Assembly (NCBI GenBank): GCA_019843655.1
Contig: JACDQD010000010.1
Span: forward strand, 3,703,637 to 3,767,636
From: Lethocerus indicus
Lineage: Eukaryota; Arthropoda; Insecta; Hemiptera; Belostomatidae
Direction of reading: 5' to 3'
Length of the DNA: 64,000 bases
Part shown: positions 51,613-64,000 of the stretch, one piece after another
Position numbering within the stretch: the stretch's first letter is position 1
Layout of the letters: each line of letters begins with the position of its first letter
Program-made: the position numbers and the translations under genes
The notes under the pieces: generated by a model
The model's input: only the letters and a program-made list of their open reading frames with translations
Told to the model about the DNA's origin: nothing
Databases searched by the model: none

Positions 51613-52914
51613 CGATACAGCAACAGCATACAGCAGTAACATTTTATTCACACTAATCGATTAGTACATTTATAGCCTAAGCTGTACAACAAGGGTAAAA
51701 CAATAGGTATCACCTTATCAGTCGCATAAGCATAAATTTATTTCGTTTCAACATGAACCCAAAACCCGTCACAGAACTTTGTAAAGAAAATATAAATTAT
51801 TTTACAATTAAACTAAATTTAAATACATTGAAAAACTAATTTGAGGTGGTGTGCAATAGTGTATAAAATATAAATATTATATATTACGTTCGAAGTAATG
51901 ACTATTTAATACATAATATATTATTCATCCCGTCGCCGGGAGTCAAATCTACGTCTGTCTCTATGGGCAGAGTCCAACGTCAATCCTAATCAAATACGCT
52001 GCCAGTATAAATTCCGCGCTTCTACCCCGGAATCCACTCAGGTTTCTCTATTCTCCATTTATACCGTCGAACATAGACAGGTATCTGTCTTCAATTAAAT
52101 TCCACCGCTCGATACACATCCTTTTCGACAAAGTTTAATCTCCATTGTGGGCCGCGCGTTGCGAATCCCCTTGTCACTGCAGACATCCATATCCCTTGTC
52201 AGTGACGCCACCGCTCTCCCCCCGCCCTTTATGGTTAGTCAGTTCTATTGTCCCCCGTCTATTAATCCGGCTCGGCACCCGGTTTCGAATTCCGAAACTG
52301 GAGGCCGAAATAACCGCTGGAGCTCATATTAAATTCGCCATTAGATTTACGGAATTTCGCGTCTACTATTAGACATTTCCGACGAGTCCTATTATTATTG
52401 ACTACGTTTGAAGTGCCGTCCCGCGTGCTGGAACGTCAGTAGCGGCCGTATTTTTTAATTTAATTTACGAGTACGACAACCCTGTAGAAAAATAAAGTTC
52501 GCTCCAAATTAAAATATTGGTTAAAATTTCAAAAAGCGAAAACTCAGAGGCGCTTATGGACGGAACAATTACACACCGACAAAATTCCTTCGCAGATAAT
52601 AACGTCGCAGGGAAGGTTGATGATCAGTTTTAGGGCTAAAGCCCGGGACAGACCGATCACAATGGAAGGGACAGAAAAAGGGATTTGATCGTCAGTCAGA
52701 AGTACACCCGTCTATACGTCGAAGAGAAGACTCTAATTTTATACACATCAACATTTCTTTAATTATATGCAGCACTTCATTAGGCAAAACCAAACTAACT
52801 ACTTTAAAGGATTACGGAGCTATTCGAGCTCCACAGAGTGCTCGAAGCGGTTCCTATATTCAACTTTTTTAGTTCTATATCAAATCATTAGATATTTATA
52901 CTTTTATAGGCTGT

Positions 52915-52918
<4 letters not shown>

Positions 52919-52959
<41 letters not shown>
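52919..52959. repeat. (TA)n microsatellite
   Basis: Pure AT run of about 40 nt. The 106-codon frame crossing it (52767-53087) contains a YIYIYI tract and is not credible. Confidence 0.98.
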
Positions 52960-52960
<1 letters not shown>

Positions 52961-55900
52961 CAGGAATAAATATATGAGGGCATATCGACTTACCGTTTTG
53001 TCTGACGACGCCGCTATCCGGACTCAGTGCCTCCGCTGGACTCGTCGGCTCGCCCTCCTGCTTCACACTGGAACATACATAAAATAAAATATATAAATTT
53101 TATATTATATTTATAATTTTTAATTCAGGGATACCAATCATAAATGGCTATATATTTCTAAAAGAATTTCTGCGTTACTTAAACAACGCGCAAATAATTC
53201 TGTTGCCGATGTTAGGCACCGTGCGTTTTTAAAGGCGATTCAGTAGACGGTAATCTAAGAGATCATTATTTATTAATTATTTTCCCATTGGTTAATTTAT
53301 ATAATTTGTATTATATATTTCCTTTTATTCAAGGTAATTAAATACACAAAATTGTAAACTTTATCGCCGGTTAATATTATACCCAATGAGGTTCGTCTTT
53401 TTTGTGTACCCTAATACTCCTTTTCAAAAAATCAGCCGGGGTTTTCTGGAACATCAGGTTCGAATGTAAAACTGAAATTGATCCCGTTTGGCTGTCGCCG
53501 AACCGTTCTGCCCTCGACCCGAAAAAAAAGGTTTGATCTGCGTTGAAATAGGAGCAAGGACGGATAACTGCCTTGACGCTAACATAAAGGGCCCCATATT
53601 AAGGTCAAGGTAAACAAAACTCGGAATACACCCGTTTAAACGACTAATTGTGTATTAAGCCCTGGTTTTTTATGGATTAGTAATTCAGGATAATAACACT
53701 TAACATTTCTGATATGGACATAATGGTAATTAAGTGGTAATTTTATAATGCATAATAATTGCATGTCAAATACGACTATTTCAGAGTTTACCTTTACGTT
53801 CAACTTATTACATGAAATCATCCTTAATCAATGTCGTAATACGTCACATTTATGTTTCATATAATATAAATATATTTTATATTACAATTGGTTAAAAAAT
53901 ATGAAGTATTAAATATGTGTGCATAATTTTATAAAAACTCTCTGGTTAACAAAAAATATATTCTGGTTTCATATAAAGGTTGACAGGTGATATATAAAGA
54001 ATAATGTAGAGTATGTGCTATTCCTACATACTATTAGTCCTTCCATTTCGCCAAATAGTAAATTATCAATTTTCTAAACATTATCAAATCGAAAAGATTA
54101 TTTCGTGAAATACATGGGAACATTTTAATTGAGAAGGAATAATTGCAAAATGTACGGAACAACACGTTCGGAACAACATTTTTATAAAATTAAGAATATA
54201 ATAATTCTTATGTAATTACTAAATTAACAACAGAAACAGAATGGACAGAATTGGCAGGCGACATGCGTGGGTACCGACAGTATTACGAACGTAATGCGTA
54301 GTGGCAATGGCGATAAACCGAAACGTCGACAAATTGTCGAGGCCAGACGGAAAGTGGCACGAGAGCTATTATCGGCGGGCGAAAAAAACTCAAACACTCA
54401 ATACTCAAAATCGCGCCCTTAATATATTTGAAATTCGGACACGGTCTGGGGTTAAAATCATTCCCCCCTGCAGGGCTAACTTGTGGCCGACTTGTGGTCG
54501 AGAATCGCAACGATTATTTGTGGCCGCAAGGGCGGTAAGGTGTGACGCGACAGCGGCATCGTTTATGCCCGGCCCCAGTGAAGGGTTGAAACCCGGCCAC
54601 CCCAAACCTCCCCCTCGACGAGACCGTCACACGATTTGCCCATTAAACAAGGTCCCACCCCCCCGCACCGCTCATTGACCAAAGCCCGGTAATAGGTAAT
54701 ACCTTTTATCGATGCCCAATCAAACTGTAGGCGTGTGCACGGGCATTCAAGTGTATTTGCTTTTTAACTTAGCGTGCCCTTTTGCCAGCCCAATAAACAA
54801 TCAATGAACGTCCTAGTTGCGAACTTTATTTATCGGAAGTAAATTTTATCGATTTCTTCACAATTATATATGGTTGATCGTTGATTATCTATCGTAATAT
54901 GAAGGAGGAGAAAAAACGCCTCCAGAGCGTTGTATTTTACGATTTTGAATTTTGTTCTGAAAAAAGCTAGACCTGTCAAGAAGCATTCCACTAACGTACA
55001 ACACATAGTGTTAGTTATTCTTTCAGCGACAGTGCTGGCGAGCTCAAGATGAGATCCAGATCGATTCTCTGGTGATGGGCCTATGTTCCATTCAACTGAA
55101 AAGTTTTATTTATCCCCGTTATCGAGGAAAATATACACTGCCAACGTGGGTAGCCCGCCTCGGGGGTGATGGACCTTCGTCTTGTCCACGACTCGAGGGT
55201 ATCAGCGGAAATCTAGGTAGTCGGTGTAAGTTAGGTTATTCGTACCATCGACTCGTAATATTCGGGGACGGGGGCAGTTGGGGCCTTATCCTGCGGTAGA
55301 TAGCGACGGTTTCTCCCCCAGAAGTTCGACTCCAGCAGGACACATTATACAGTCGGCCGCGGATCGTAAACTGAGCGGGACCTGTGTAACATCCGCCCAC
55401 GGCTCCTGACCAACTGCCGTGTACCTACCCATGGCAACCATAAATAGGCTGCCCTGGGAGGGACACACAGCGAGCTGAAAACCGCCTTCCGTTGTTATTT
55501 TGAAAATGATAAAACCCGATGCGCCCCGATAAAATTATACGAGACCGATAAATACCCGGGCAAACATAGGACGCCCCCACCGATGATAGGACACCCCCCG
55601 TGCTCAGGACCGGTTTCGCCTTGTCAAACCGCCTATATTATAGGCCTTGAATTTTTGACAATGACACAGACCGGATATAAAAGTTTTCGAATTTAAACAC
55701 TTTTCGGACACTAAACAGTCATATTACTTCACGATTTATCAACGAAATTTACATTACAAGAACATGTTGTGCTATAGAAACAGGATGAGGACCGTACATT
55801 TTAACAGCAATGGCAAATTATCGTTCGAGATATTTTTTTAGTTTTCCTCGCTCGTTCACAATTTCTCACAATATTTTGCACTCTTAACCGGGTGTAAATT

Positions 55901-57959
55901 GTGTAAAACGTTTATGCATTTTCCAAACATGAATACTCCATTTAATAGTTTTTCGCCTCCTCTCAGAACACCAATTAATTTATTTATTAAAGCAATAAAG
56001 TTCTACCTTTTTACATTTTTAGGACCGGTCAAAACAACCGGTAGAAAATCAGTGGTTTTTATATATAAATTTGTCCATTGTTACAAATATAATTTGTCAC
56101 CATGCAGACTACTATATAGGGATCATACATTTCCTAGCCCACTCTTTAGATCGCTAGCATTCATCGGTCGTTCCTCAGAATTCCCGGTACACTATTCGTG
56201 ACGAAAACTGGACTCACATGCTGTCGTTGTATCAATAAGTTCAAACAGTACGGAACAAATGGAAAAAACAAAAAACCTTCCGTATGCGTGTTTCCATCTT
56301 CATGTTTTTATGTTCTCTCCCGTCCGCGCCATTAGCTTGCCCGGGGAGGTCTCGCCGTCCTGTCAATTATAAGTGGGGCTGTGTCGTTTCCCGGCCAGTC
56401 CGGGATACATTATTAAATGACTGTCCACAACCGGTAAAGTCCCCGGAGACAACTTGACGGATAAGGAAGTCGTCCGTAGACCTTAAGGGAAACGGAGAGG
56501 GAGAGATGGAGAGAGAGAGAGAGAAGGAGGTAGGGGCGTCTCCATGTCTATAGATTACCGCTTTGACCCATAGCCTATTAAGGGCGATTGGAGGGTAAAT
56601 TAAATAGTGGTTCTACCGCTGAATTGAATTTCATGACTTTCACCGTATACCCAAACCGAGCCCTCGAAGCCCACTGTGGATATAAATTCTATTGCGTGGA
56701 TAAATCTGTAAAAGACTCGATGATTTATCCGTTTCAAATAAAACTATCTTGTATTTTACGTTTAAAAAATTCAAAAATAAGAGCTATTCAACTATTGATT
56801 ATTTTACCATTTATATAGTTAGATTTTTATTTTCCAAAATTTCTCATTGAGTAACTTTACAGAAGCTTATCTTACTCCATTCACCAGTAAAGTATCCCTA
56901 TGAAACGCCAAAAAAAAACTATTCGGCTAGGTTTCTACCCTTCCGTCCAGGGTTAATCGACCGCCGGACAGTTGAGTGAGAAAATGGGTGTTTCCCACCT
57001 GAGAGTTCTGCCTATAAATAGCGAGATTCGATAAACGAACCGGCTCGAACATGGCCCCGTACCGAGAGACAAAGAAACAAATATTACGATAAGGGAACTT
57101 TCAGACAATAGGAAGTTCTCAGAATCTAATAACCGACAAAGAAATTTTAGAACCGCATTTTCCCTTCTGAGGATTACATCAATAAATAAAGAGCAATAGT
57201 ATAGTCGTACCAAGAAAGAAATCGCTCAGGACATAAGTGAACTTCAATTAATAAATAAAATATAATCGTAACCGAATACAATGAAGAAGTTATAGGGGTA
57301 CAATGTGTTGCTTAGTGTTATATATAGGCGTGTAATTGTTCTGTATTTAGGGTGCATTTAATGTAAACTCATATTGGGTTAGCCTAGTAGCTCCAACAAC
57401 GAAGCGGCTCAGGTATGTATAAGCTTTTATTTTTCTGAATAACCCCCGAAACTTAAGTAGGTACGATGACGTTATGCCGTCTACAACCGGTACAAATGGA
57501 CCAAAAAGTTAAGGGTGACAAACAGACGTATGTCTTTAATAATTCCACTAACCTAGCAGACCAAATAACATAAGAAAGTATATGTAATACACACTGCGAG
57601 ATTTCTCCCACTGTCAGCGAACAACGCGAACGCCTCCACGCGGCAGGACAAGGACAATGTGTTCTGCTCGGAAACCAGGAAGTTTCCCTAACGATGCCCT
57701 GCGAGGAAAAACCAAAGGCAGGAATAAACTCACGATGAAGAAGAGACTAGTTCGCTGGGCAATATCGAGAGCAAAAATTTCACAATTGCCAACCAGAAAA
57801 GAGAATAAACTAAAAAAAGGTAGAAATAGGCCTAATTCCCCAGTTAAATAAAGGTCTACTACTACTCATTAGTATTACTCAAGGAACTTCCGTTTATAAC
57901 GAAAATGTATGAATAGGAATGAAAATAGCCTACGAGCCAACACCAGATATGGGAATTGA

Positions 57960-58100
57960 GAGGATTCAGGATTATTTAGGAAAGATAGAGACAGAGAGAG
58001 CACGCGGAGAGAAGAGAAATAAGAGAGGACGAGCGGAGAAGAGAAGAGCGGAGGCGATCGATTTTATATTACTCCTCCTCCCCCTGCCACCTCCCCGCTG
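57960..58100. repeat. Purine-rich to pyrimidine-rich strand-switch island
   Basis: GA-rich plus strand (GAGACAGAGAGAGCACG, GAGAAGAGAAATAAGAG) at 57960-58050, then CTCCTCCTCCCCCTGCC at 58072-58098. It leads into a GC-rich block to 58300. Same layout as 13865-14160 and 20270-20520. A promoter-type CpG island is possible but no start site is identifiable. Confidence 0.4.
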
Positions 58101-60397
58101 AAGGGTGTGGGGGTGGAAGCGCCCCCCGCGTCGGTGTGCGCGTGTCTGCGGAGGCCGAGCACACACAGTGACAGTGGGTGTATTACAGGTGGTGGCTGTG
58201 TGGGCTACACGGCCGAGGTCGTAGTAGTAGTAGTAACCCTAGTACGAGGAGGGGACCGGGGGCGGATCTGAGGGGGGCACTGGGCCGGCCGCTGACCCAG
58301 TTCACTTTGTATCCCCCCAACATTCAGCCTCTTTCCTCTTTCGACCTATTTTTCGCCCCGCACATTCTCCCCACACAACCACCCCCTACTGTTCCATTTA
58401 TAGCGCGTGCCGGCGTTTCATTCTCCCCTTCAATTCTTTATAGGACGCCGCGCGCTCTTAATGACTTGTGTCGCTGCACATTTTTTCCCTTTTTCTTTTT
58501 TTTTTTATTATAATATTGACGTGCCTCAACTTTCAACATCAAAGACCCGCGCATCACCTCTCTCCGGAAATGCTCTACCCAATTTCCTGGTCTACTTTAT
58601 AGCAGATGCGATTTCACCTACGACAACGTCTCATAAAGAACTTTATTTTCTCCATTGCTATAACAAGTGTTATAAGTACAATTGCGGAAAGTTTGTTTTA
58701 TATCACATGTTTATCTCAATAATTGAGCCGTGTATCTGAGCTTTAGAAAATCTCTAGGTTCATTCTGTCGTCAGGGTGACAATGCATCGGTAACAGCAGA
58801 GAGGCAGGATGAAGAGTGGGGCGGAAATGAAACTTTGAGAACCGTAAATCCTCATAAAGAAGTGGGTTTATCGGATTTTCTTCCTGCGACAGAAAAAGTC
58901 TAGGAGTCTTAAAATTATAACTCGAGAATACCAGTTTTGTCTCTTCAAACTAGCTCAAAAAATAAGAGATTTGACACAAACTGAGAAATAATATACCAAT
59001 AAAAAATTAAAAAGGAACAATGGAATCAATTGGACTCAACAATTATAAAAGACATATATGTTTCTACAGGAAAACAAAAACTACTACAGGAACAGTCTTA
59101 TGATAGCGAGAAAACGAAATTCGCCGGAATATGACAAAATTACAGCGGCGGATAATTCTGGAAATATTAATAATTCAATGTTTACGTGATTTAATATCAA
59201 AGGATTTTCATTAGGTCCTTTCATATGAATTGAAATTAATTGAATCTTTAGTTGGTAGTAAATTAAAATATAGCGGCTCAAAGTGCATAGCGGCAGTCCT
59301 CGAAAATCGAACCAATTCTGCCGTGACGGGGATGATTCGGTCACGCGATCATTTCTTTTTCAGTTTTTTTCGGTATTTTTTTACCCGATTTTATTTCTGC
59401 CTATTTCAACCTCGGCTTAGAATGGAGACAGTGAGGCACGCGAGCCTTGTCCCCGACGGTTTATGAATTGTAACACACTGCCAACGAAGATTGTAACCAG
59501 GAGTTCTACTAATATATAAATCGATAAAAACAATCGATTACAAATAACGGATGCGTAAATATGTGAATGTGTGTTTATATGTAGGAATTCGTCCTGAATT
59601 TGACTTTGATAACAACTGTCTACTTATATAGCACTGTTTAGGAAACCGCACTTGGCAAGTTTAAATTCCAAGTTCTTGTATACTTATACTTGGATGGAGA
59701 TAATTAAATGGTAATAAAAACCCGACTAATATTTATTACAATCAAGAATGGCGGTTGTTTCAATTTAATAGTAGCGGCAGCGCTTAATCAAGTTCTCCTA
59801 TTTTCCGTCTCCACTCGCCTGTTCGCAGCAGCCTGCAGACCACATTGACTGCACCCTGCATACAGAACAATTACACGCAAAGGCATAACACTAACCACAG
59901 CACAATTGCTAAAGGTATTAACAGTACACGCATTAGGGCTACCGTCCTAGTGTAGGGTTTTACGTCTGCAGGAGAAAGCATAGCACACGGAAACTAGCCT
60001 ATTTTTTCTTCAGACATACCGGTGTTAGCTTTTTCCAATCGTAAGTACTATTCCGAAAAACTATATACGTATAAACATGGATGAGATCGAAGGAGTTTTG
60101 TTCAGTGATATATAGTTATCAGAGAACAAATCTAATACAGGTTTTGTTCAAGGTGTTAGATATTAACCGGGGAGATATCAACTATGATACTGACAGAAAT
60201 AAATTTCAAATGTTTTATCGCAGGGCATGTAATTGTGTGGCCCAACAAAACTATTAAACAAAATTAAATATAAATAAAGTCTAATTAAATTGCCCTATAA
60301 TTAATTAAAACTATGCTACAGAAGGTCCAAATGAATTACACCTGCAATGAATAAATAGCTATAATAGGAATTTAGTTTTAAATTTTATAATAGCCAG

Positions 60398-60475
60398 CTA
60401 CGCGGTGGCCCAATCAGCAAAAGTACCCTCTACACTGCACTGCCTGTCGGGTGTGTGTTCAATAGAACTAAACAG
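60398..60475 (+). repeat. Possible tRNA-derived SINE relic (weak)
   Basis: GCGGTGGCCCAATCAGCAAAAG resembles an A box and GGTGTGTGTTCAATAG is a poor B box about 40 nt downstream. It is decayed beyond confident assignment. Confidence 0.2.
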
Positions 60476-61198
60476 AATTAATGCAATAAAACCGTATCTT
60501 GTTTACCACCTTTTTCCACCTTTATTGCGACGATACCGCGCCAGTAGGTTGTATAAGGCCCGGTCCCGACTTAATATCCTAATTGTTAATTTAGGTAATG
60601 TTCATAGAAGCAATCAAGTTAATTAATAATTATAATTATTAAAAAAGTAAATCAACTCCATTACAAAAAAACGGTCCCAATAGAAAGAACGAACGGGGCT
60701 CTGTGTAGGCTAAAGGTACACAGCAATGTATTGCGGGATTGCATCTGAATTCAACGTCTCTTCTTTTAGAATCTCATGAGAGTGAACAATATTCGATTAG
60801 TTTATTCAATTTCAAATATTTAGATATCTATTTTATTATTTCTTTGGCATAATTTAATACAGTATTATAATTACAAATTATAAATATATTATTTAGTTTC
60901 TTAACCTAGCCTTTCATCTTATCTAATGCCATTGTTTGAAACAGTGTTTCATAAAAATTAATGAGTCTCAAGCTGATCATTCAAAGCAATTTTCGTGAGG
61001 ATAAAACTGTCCGATGACTCGTATTTTGTGATAATGGATAGGTTAGAAGAGAAGAATGGATAACCCACGATACCGGGTCAGTCGGCTTCACCGGGGGTAA
61101 ATAACGGGCTGCGAAAATTCAGTAACGTGAACCACGCCATATTCAGACGCCAAAACAAAGACCATATATTACAGTGAAAATTACTCTCGAACATAACA

Positions 61199-61199
<1 letters not shown>

Positions 61200-61252
<53 letters not shown>
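61200..61252. repeat. (TA)n microsatellite
   Basis: Pure TA run of about 52 nt, the longest uninterrupted TA run in the window. Confidence 0.98.
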
Positions 61253-61254
<2 letters not shown>

Positions 61255-61410
61255 TACCAAATGCAATGACGTTCAACAAGTCACTACCGAGAAGAAACCA
61301 AAACCGGCTTTATTAGTTGAAGTTATTGAAGCTTTGGAAGCCCTCATCACTCGTGGGATTTTCTGTAAATAATGTTCGTGGGTAAAATACATTTATAACT
61401 AATCCATTAT

Positions 61411-61445
61411 ATATGTATACATTATTTACATATGTATACATTATT
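61411..61445. repeat. 19-bp period tandem duplication
   Basis: ATATGTATACATTATT occurs twice, 19 nt apart, in an AT-rich context. A simple slippage product. Confidence 0.85.
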
Positions 61446-61789
61446 GATTTAATGTGTATACGGGTCGAGTTATTTCTATTATTATTCATTTAGTTTTATT
61501 TGTACCAATTCTTGATAAGTTTACTGTCTACAGTACACACGGGATGCTATACGCATACGTTTAGAGAGTTGTTTAAAGGCGCGTTATTTTCGTCGGAAAT
61601 TCGAAAATGTTCACGAAATAAGTGCCTAAGTCAGAGTGCAGGAATATACCCGCCCATCAACAGTATAAAGTACCTGTCATGGCGCGAGACAAACGCCGCG
61701 AGTGTTAAATCCCGGCCGCGTTCATATTCGCGCCGCAGGACCGGTTAAGCCGTTTTCATTCCGTCGCATATTTCCAGTTTCATTTTACG

Positions 61790-61828
61790 AGAAAGTTTCA
61801 TCGCCGCGGAGGCGTGTAGAAACTTTCT
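61790..61828. repeat. Two-tier hairpin (10-bp and 4-bp stems)
   Basis: AGAAAGTTTC (61790-61799) pairs perfectly with GAAACTTTCT (61819-61828). Inside, CGCC and GGCG form a second stem around a GCGGA loop. It sits in a GC-richer block. It could be a structured RNA element or a dyad binding site; its function is unknown. Confidence 0.6.
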
Positions 61829-62539
61829 ACTCGAGTCCCTCAAATATTGTTACGGTGACAACGGGCTAAGGCGGAGGGGGCCCGAACGTCTTCTGCAAAC
61901 CGTCAGTTAACTTAAACAAGGAAGAACTTTATTTGCTCGTCGACGCCAAGCTCTGGAATTTCACAACCGCCGCCAGAAGAAACTTATTCCGTTTAATGTT
62001 ATTATAACTCGGGCATTAAAAACTTCAAAATCATAAAGCCTCTCGAATGCATATATTAGACGAAAATGAAGCACACTTTGTTCAGGGGTTGTACACACTG
62101 AGTTATATATGATTAGCCTGATTTTAAAGAGCCTCCTATCCGTACTATGGTTCTAATTTGGTAATACTCAATACAGTGTGGTTAATCTGGAATTGGACAA
62201 TTTGTCTCAATATTAATTTGAAAAAAACTTAGGTGAAGAAGACACAGGTATCGTAGTTATATTATTAGGTATAATTTCGCTTAGGTGCGAAAGCGCTAAG
62301 AAATAGAAACTCACGAATGAGGATAACGAAAATAAAGTAGAAATGATCATTTATATAGTCGAATTGAGGTCTGCCAACTTTTGGCAGTCTTCCCGCTTCC
62401 GCAAGCCACAAAAGACACGTGAGCTGGCCAACACTTAAAAATCGCTACAAAACCTGAGAAAATCATGATCTGCGAAAACAAAAAACACCAGGACAGTAAC
62501 AGTGTTGTGACACCTAAACTCCTGCCTGACTATCGGAAT

Positions 62540-62576
62540 GCTGCAAACGATGGCGAGTAGCCGAAACTGCTCTAAT
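62540..62576 (+). ncRNA. Hammerhead ribozyme-like motif, copy 4 (decayed)
   Basis: Keeps the exact spacing of the other copies: CAAACGA in the CTGATGA position (62544-62550), extra T, GGC/GCC stem with loop GAGTA (62552-62562), GAAA (62563-62566), then CTGCTC where CCGGTC is expected (62567-62572). The 3' flank (ACCAAATAAGCAACAACGAG) is a diverged version of the flank of copies 1-3. Catalytic box 1 and helix III are damaged, so it is inactive. Confidence 0.45.
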
Positions 62577-64000
62577 TTACCAAATAAGCAACAACGAGGG
62601 AACATGTTTCAAAGTCAGGCATCATCCCTTCCTATAAATAACTTAAATATTAGTTCCGAAGTTCAAGCTATACAATCGTAAATAAATTTAACTACTCATA
62701 AAAAGTATACTTTATGAACAGATAATTATAATCCGGTGTAAATCCTGAGAAACATTTCCATGCTCTCCGCCGTGACCAACAAAATATCTCAAGTGCACTA
62801 ATTAGAACTATACTGGATAGAGAAACTGGAAAGGTTAATTTGAACATAATGAAGGCGAGTCTTGCTTTTGAAATAGGAAAAATGTAATGTATAATAAAAT
62901 GTAATTAACTTTTGCCCGTTAAAAATCCTGCAAAAAAGGTGGCGGAGAGGTTGAGAAAGGAGGGAGCGCCCAACCAAATAAATTGGGTTATAAGCCAGTT
63001 AAGACGAGCCCTTTAACGACGACAAATACGGAAATTGAGCTACTTACCAAAGCCGTAGCCCAGTCAACGCTCTCAGGGTGTATAAAAGTGGACAATGACA
63101 TTCACGGCGTGCTAAAAATATATCTAACAACGAAATATAACCCCCAGTCGCTGTGATAATGCAAACTGGTGTTTACAAAAAATGTATACTTTAAAGAATC
63201 CTTCGACATGACCGCAGAGAAAAAAGGAATAGTACAACTAAACACAATCTGGCAAGGAAGGGCCAATTGTCCTTCAATTATTTTCAACATCTTCATTGTA
63301 AATATTCGTTAGTAACCAAACTTGTCATATTGTAACAAACAATATGATATTAGAACTGATGTATGTTTTAGAAGCTTAAGACGTTTAGAGTTCCGCAACT
63401 TGGGAAAACAATTTTAGTTTAAATATCCCGATTTCTTTTTATATAGTTTTCAATACCCAAAACCAGGCTTGTACGCTCTACAGGTGTCTATTATAATGGG
63501 GTCGCATGTCAGCCATTTTATAGCCCTACGTAAATCCAGTACCTCCCGCGCGTTATTTTAAGAGCGGGATCGTTTTTAAGATGAATTTCAGAGGGTTTCG
63601 ACAAATTAATTAGCGCTGTCGATATTCACTGAGCAGACCCGGAAGGGCAAACACGCCGCTGCCCATTATCAACAAAAACATTACTTGGTCATAACACTGA
63701 TATAACGTTTTGCGTTAAGTTTATATATAATTCGTGACCCTATTTCTAATGAAAACAAATTGATTTCCTCGTAAAAACACAACATAGCCTCGCTCAATGT
63801 ACAAAATCTACAGGATGATACATTGAATCATCGTGTACATTTTTAAAATTGTTGTTTTTTCCACAATGTGCGGCAATTGAATAACATTATTCCAGAAGCG
63901 ATATTTATCTTGATCGAGTAAAATCACTGAGGAAATGTTTAAACTCAGTGATGTTTAATCTTAGAATTCAAGAAGACCACGGTAGCCCTGTCGTAAAGCT

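Larger units (their letters stand above)
45547..52918. other. Non-coding stretch, no recognisable gene
   Basis: Contains G-runs at 46386-46396, 46481-46490 and 47702-47711, a 20-bp tandem duplication (47500-47539), a TAAT-rich cluster (48610-48685), a tRNA-like relic (49200-49245), a CT run (51101-51127) and dispersed-repeat copy 2. No credible coding exon was found. Confidence 0.6.
52960..61199. other. Non-coding stretch, no recognisable gene
   Basis: Holds GC-rich blocks at 54300-54680, 55130-55620 and 57960-58460, GA-rich tracts (56490-56530), a (GTA)5 run (58221-58235), and a weak tRNA-like relic (60398-60475). A fragment at 59802-59816 (CCGTCTCCACTCGC) matches the left arm of the hammerhead element. 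No open frame is recognised. Confidence 0.55.
61253..64000. other. Non-coding stretch, no recognisable gene
   Basis: Contains a 19-bp period tandem repeat (61411-61445), a GC-richer block at 61560-61990 with a strong hairpin (61790-61828), and hammerhead copy 4 (62540-62576). The short frames, such as 61500-61748 and 63102-63296, are not recognised. Confidence 0.55.

Noticed and set aside
55600..55617. Minus-strand GCGAAACCGGTC resembling the 3' half of a hammerhead
   Set aside because: No CTGANGA box or helix I partner was found upstream on the minus strand; half a motif is not enough.
50733..62465. 16-nt word AAACCTGAGAAAATCA shared by about 50.7 kb and 62.45 kb
   Set aside because: Flanks do not align; one such match is expected by chance in a window of this size and composition.
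1..64000. CRISPR arrays, operons, prokaryotic genes, intact tRNA or rRNA genes
   Set aside because: No regularly spaced repeats, no ribosome binding site plus ORF series, no complete cloverleaf; tRNA-like boxes occur only as decayed SINE-type fragments.

Overview
The window looks like ordinary animal nuclear DNA, most likely from an arthropod. It is AT-rich, CpG is not visibly depleted, (TA)n microsatellites are frequent, there is a mariner transposase relic, and several copies of a Penelope-type hammerhead ribozyme motif are present. Long intron-like or intergenic DNA surrounds one convincing protein-coding exon. There is no prokaryotic gene layout, no operon and no CRISPR array. I found no intact tRNA or rRNA gene. 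The species cannot be fixed from the sequence.

The only well supported gene is on the minus strand at the left edge. A GC-rich, CpG-rich block (about 1000-1700) carries a 5' leader and a first coding exon (1426 down to 1090). This encodes 112 residues rich in Gly, Ala, Pro, Ser and Gln and ends at a splice-donor-like site. The rest of the gene lies to the left: its first intron fills 1-1089 and later exons are outside the window. I do not recognise the protein. Its composition suits the disordered N-terminus of a transcription or chromatin regulator. Everything to the right is upstream flank, or introns of unseen neighbours.

From 1.7 kb to 64 kb I see no credible conserved gene. The DNA holds decayed tRNA-derived SINE fragments, microsatellites (seven long TA runs, one long CT run, a GGA run), strand-asymmetric purine/pyrimidine islands, and scattered AT-homeobox-type or POU-octamer motif clusters that could be cis-regulatory.

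The most interesting content lies between 31 kb and 63 kb. Four dispersed copies (31.15, 43.08, 44.37 and 62.55 kb) share a short motif with the architecture of a minimal type I hammerhead ribozyme. It has a CTGATGA box, a short GGC/GCC stem, a GAAA box, a palindromic ACCGGT helix III and a cleavage-type GTC. In at least three copies it sits beside or between long inverted-repeat arms. Each copy carries core lesions, so they look like dead members of a Penelope-like or retrozyme-like family. The same half of the window contains a 182-bp element with perfect 33-bp terminal inverted repeats (39830-40011) and the 3' end of a mariner element with its terminal repeat and a TA target base pair (about 45290-45546).
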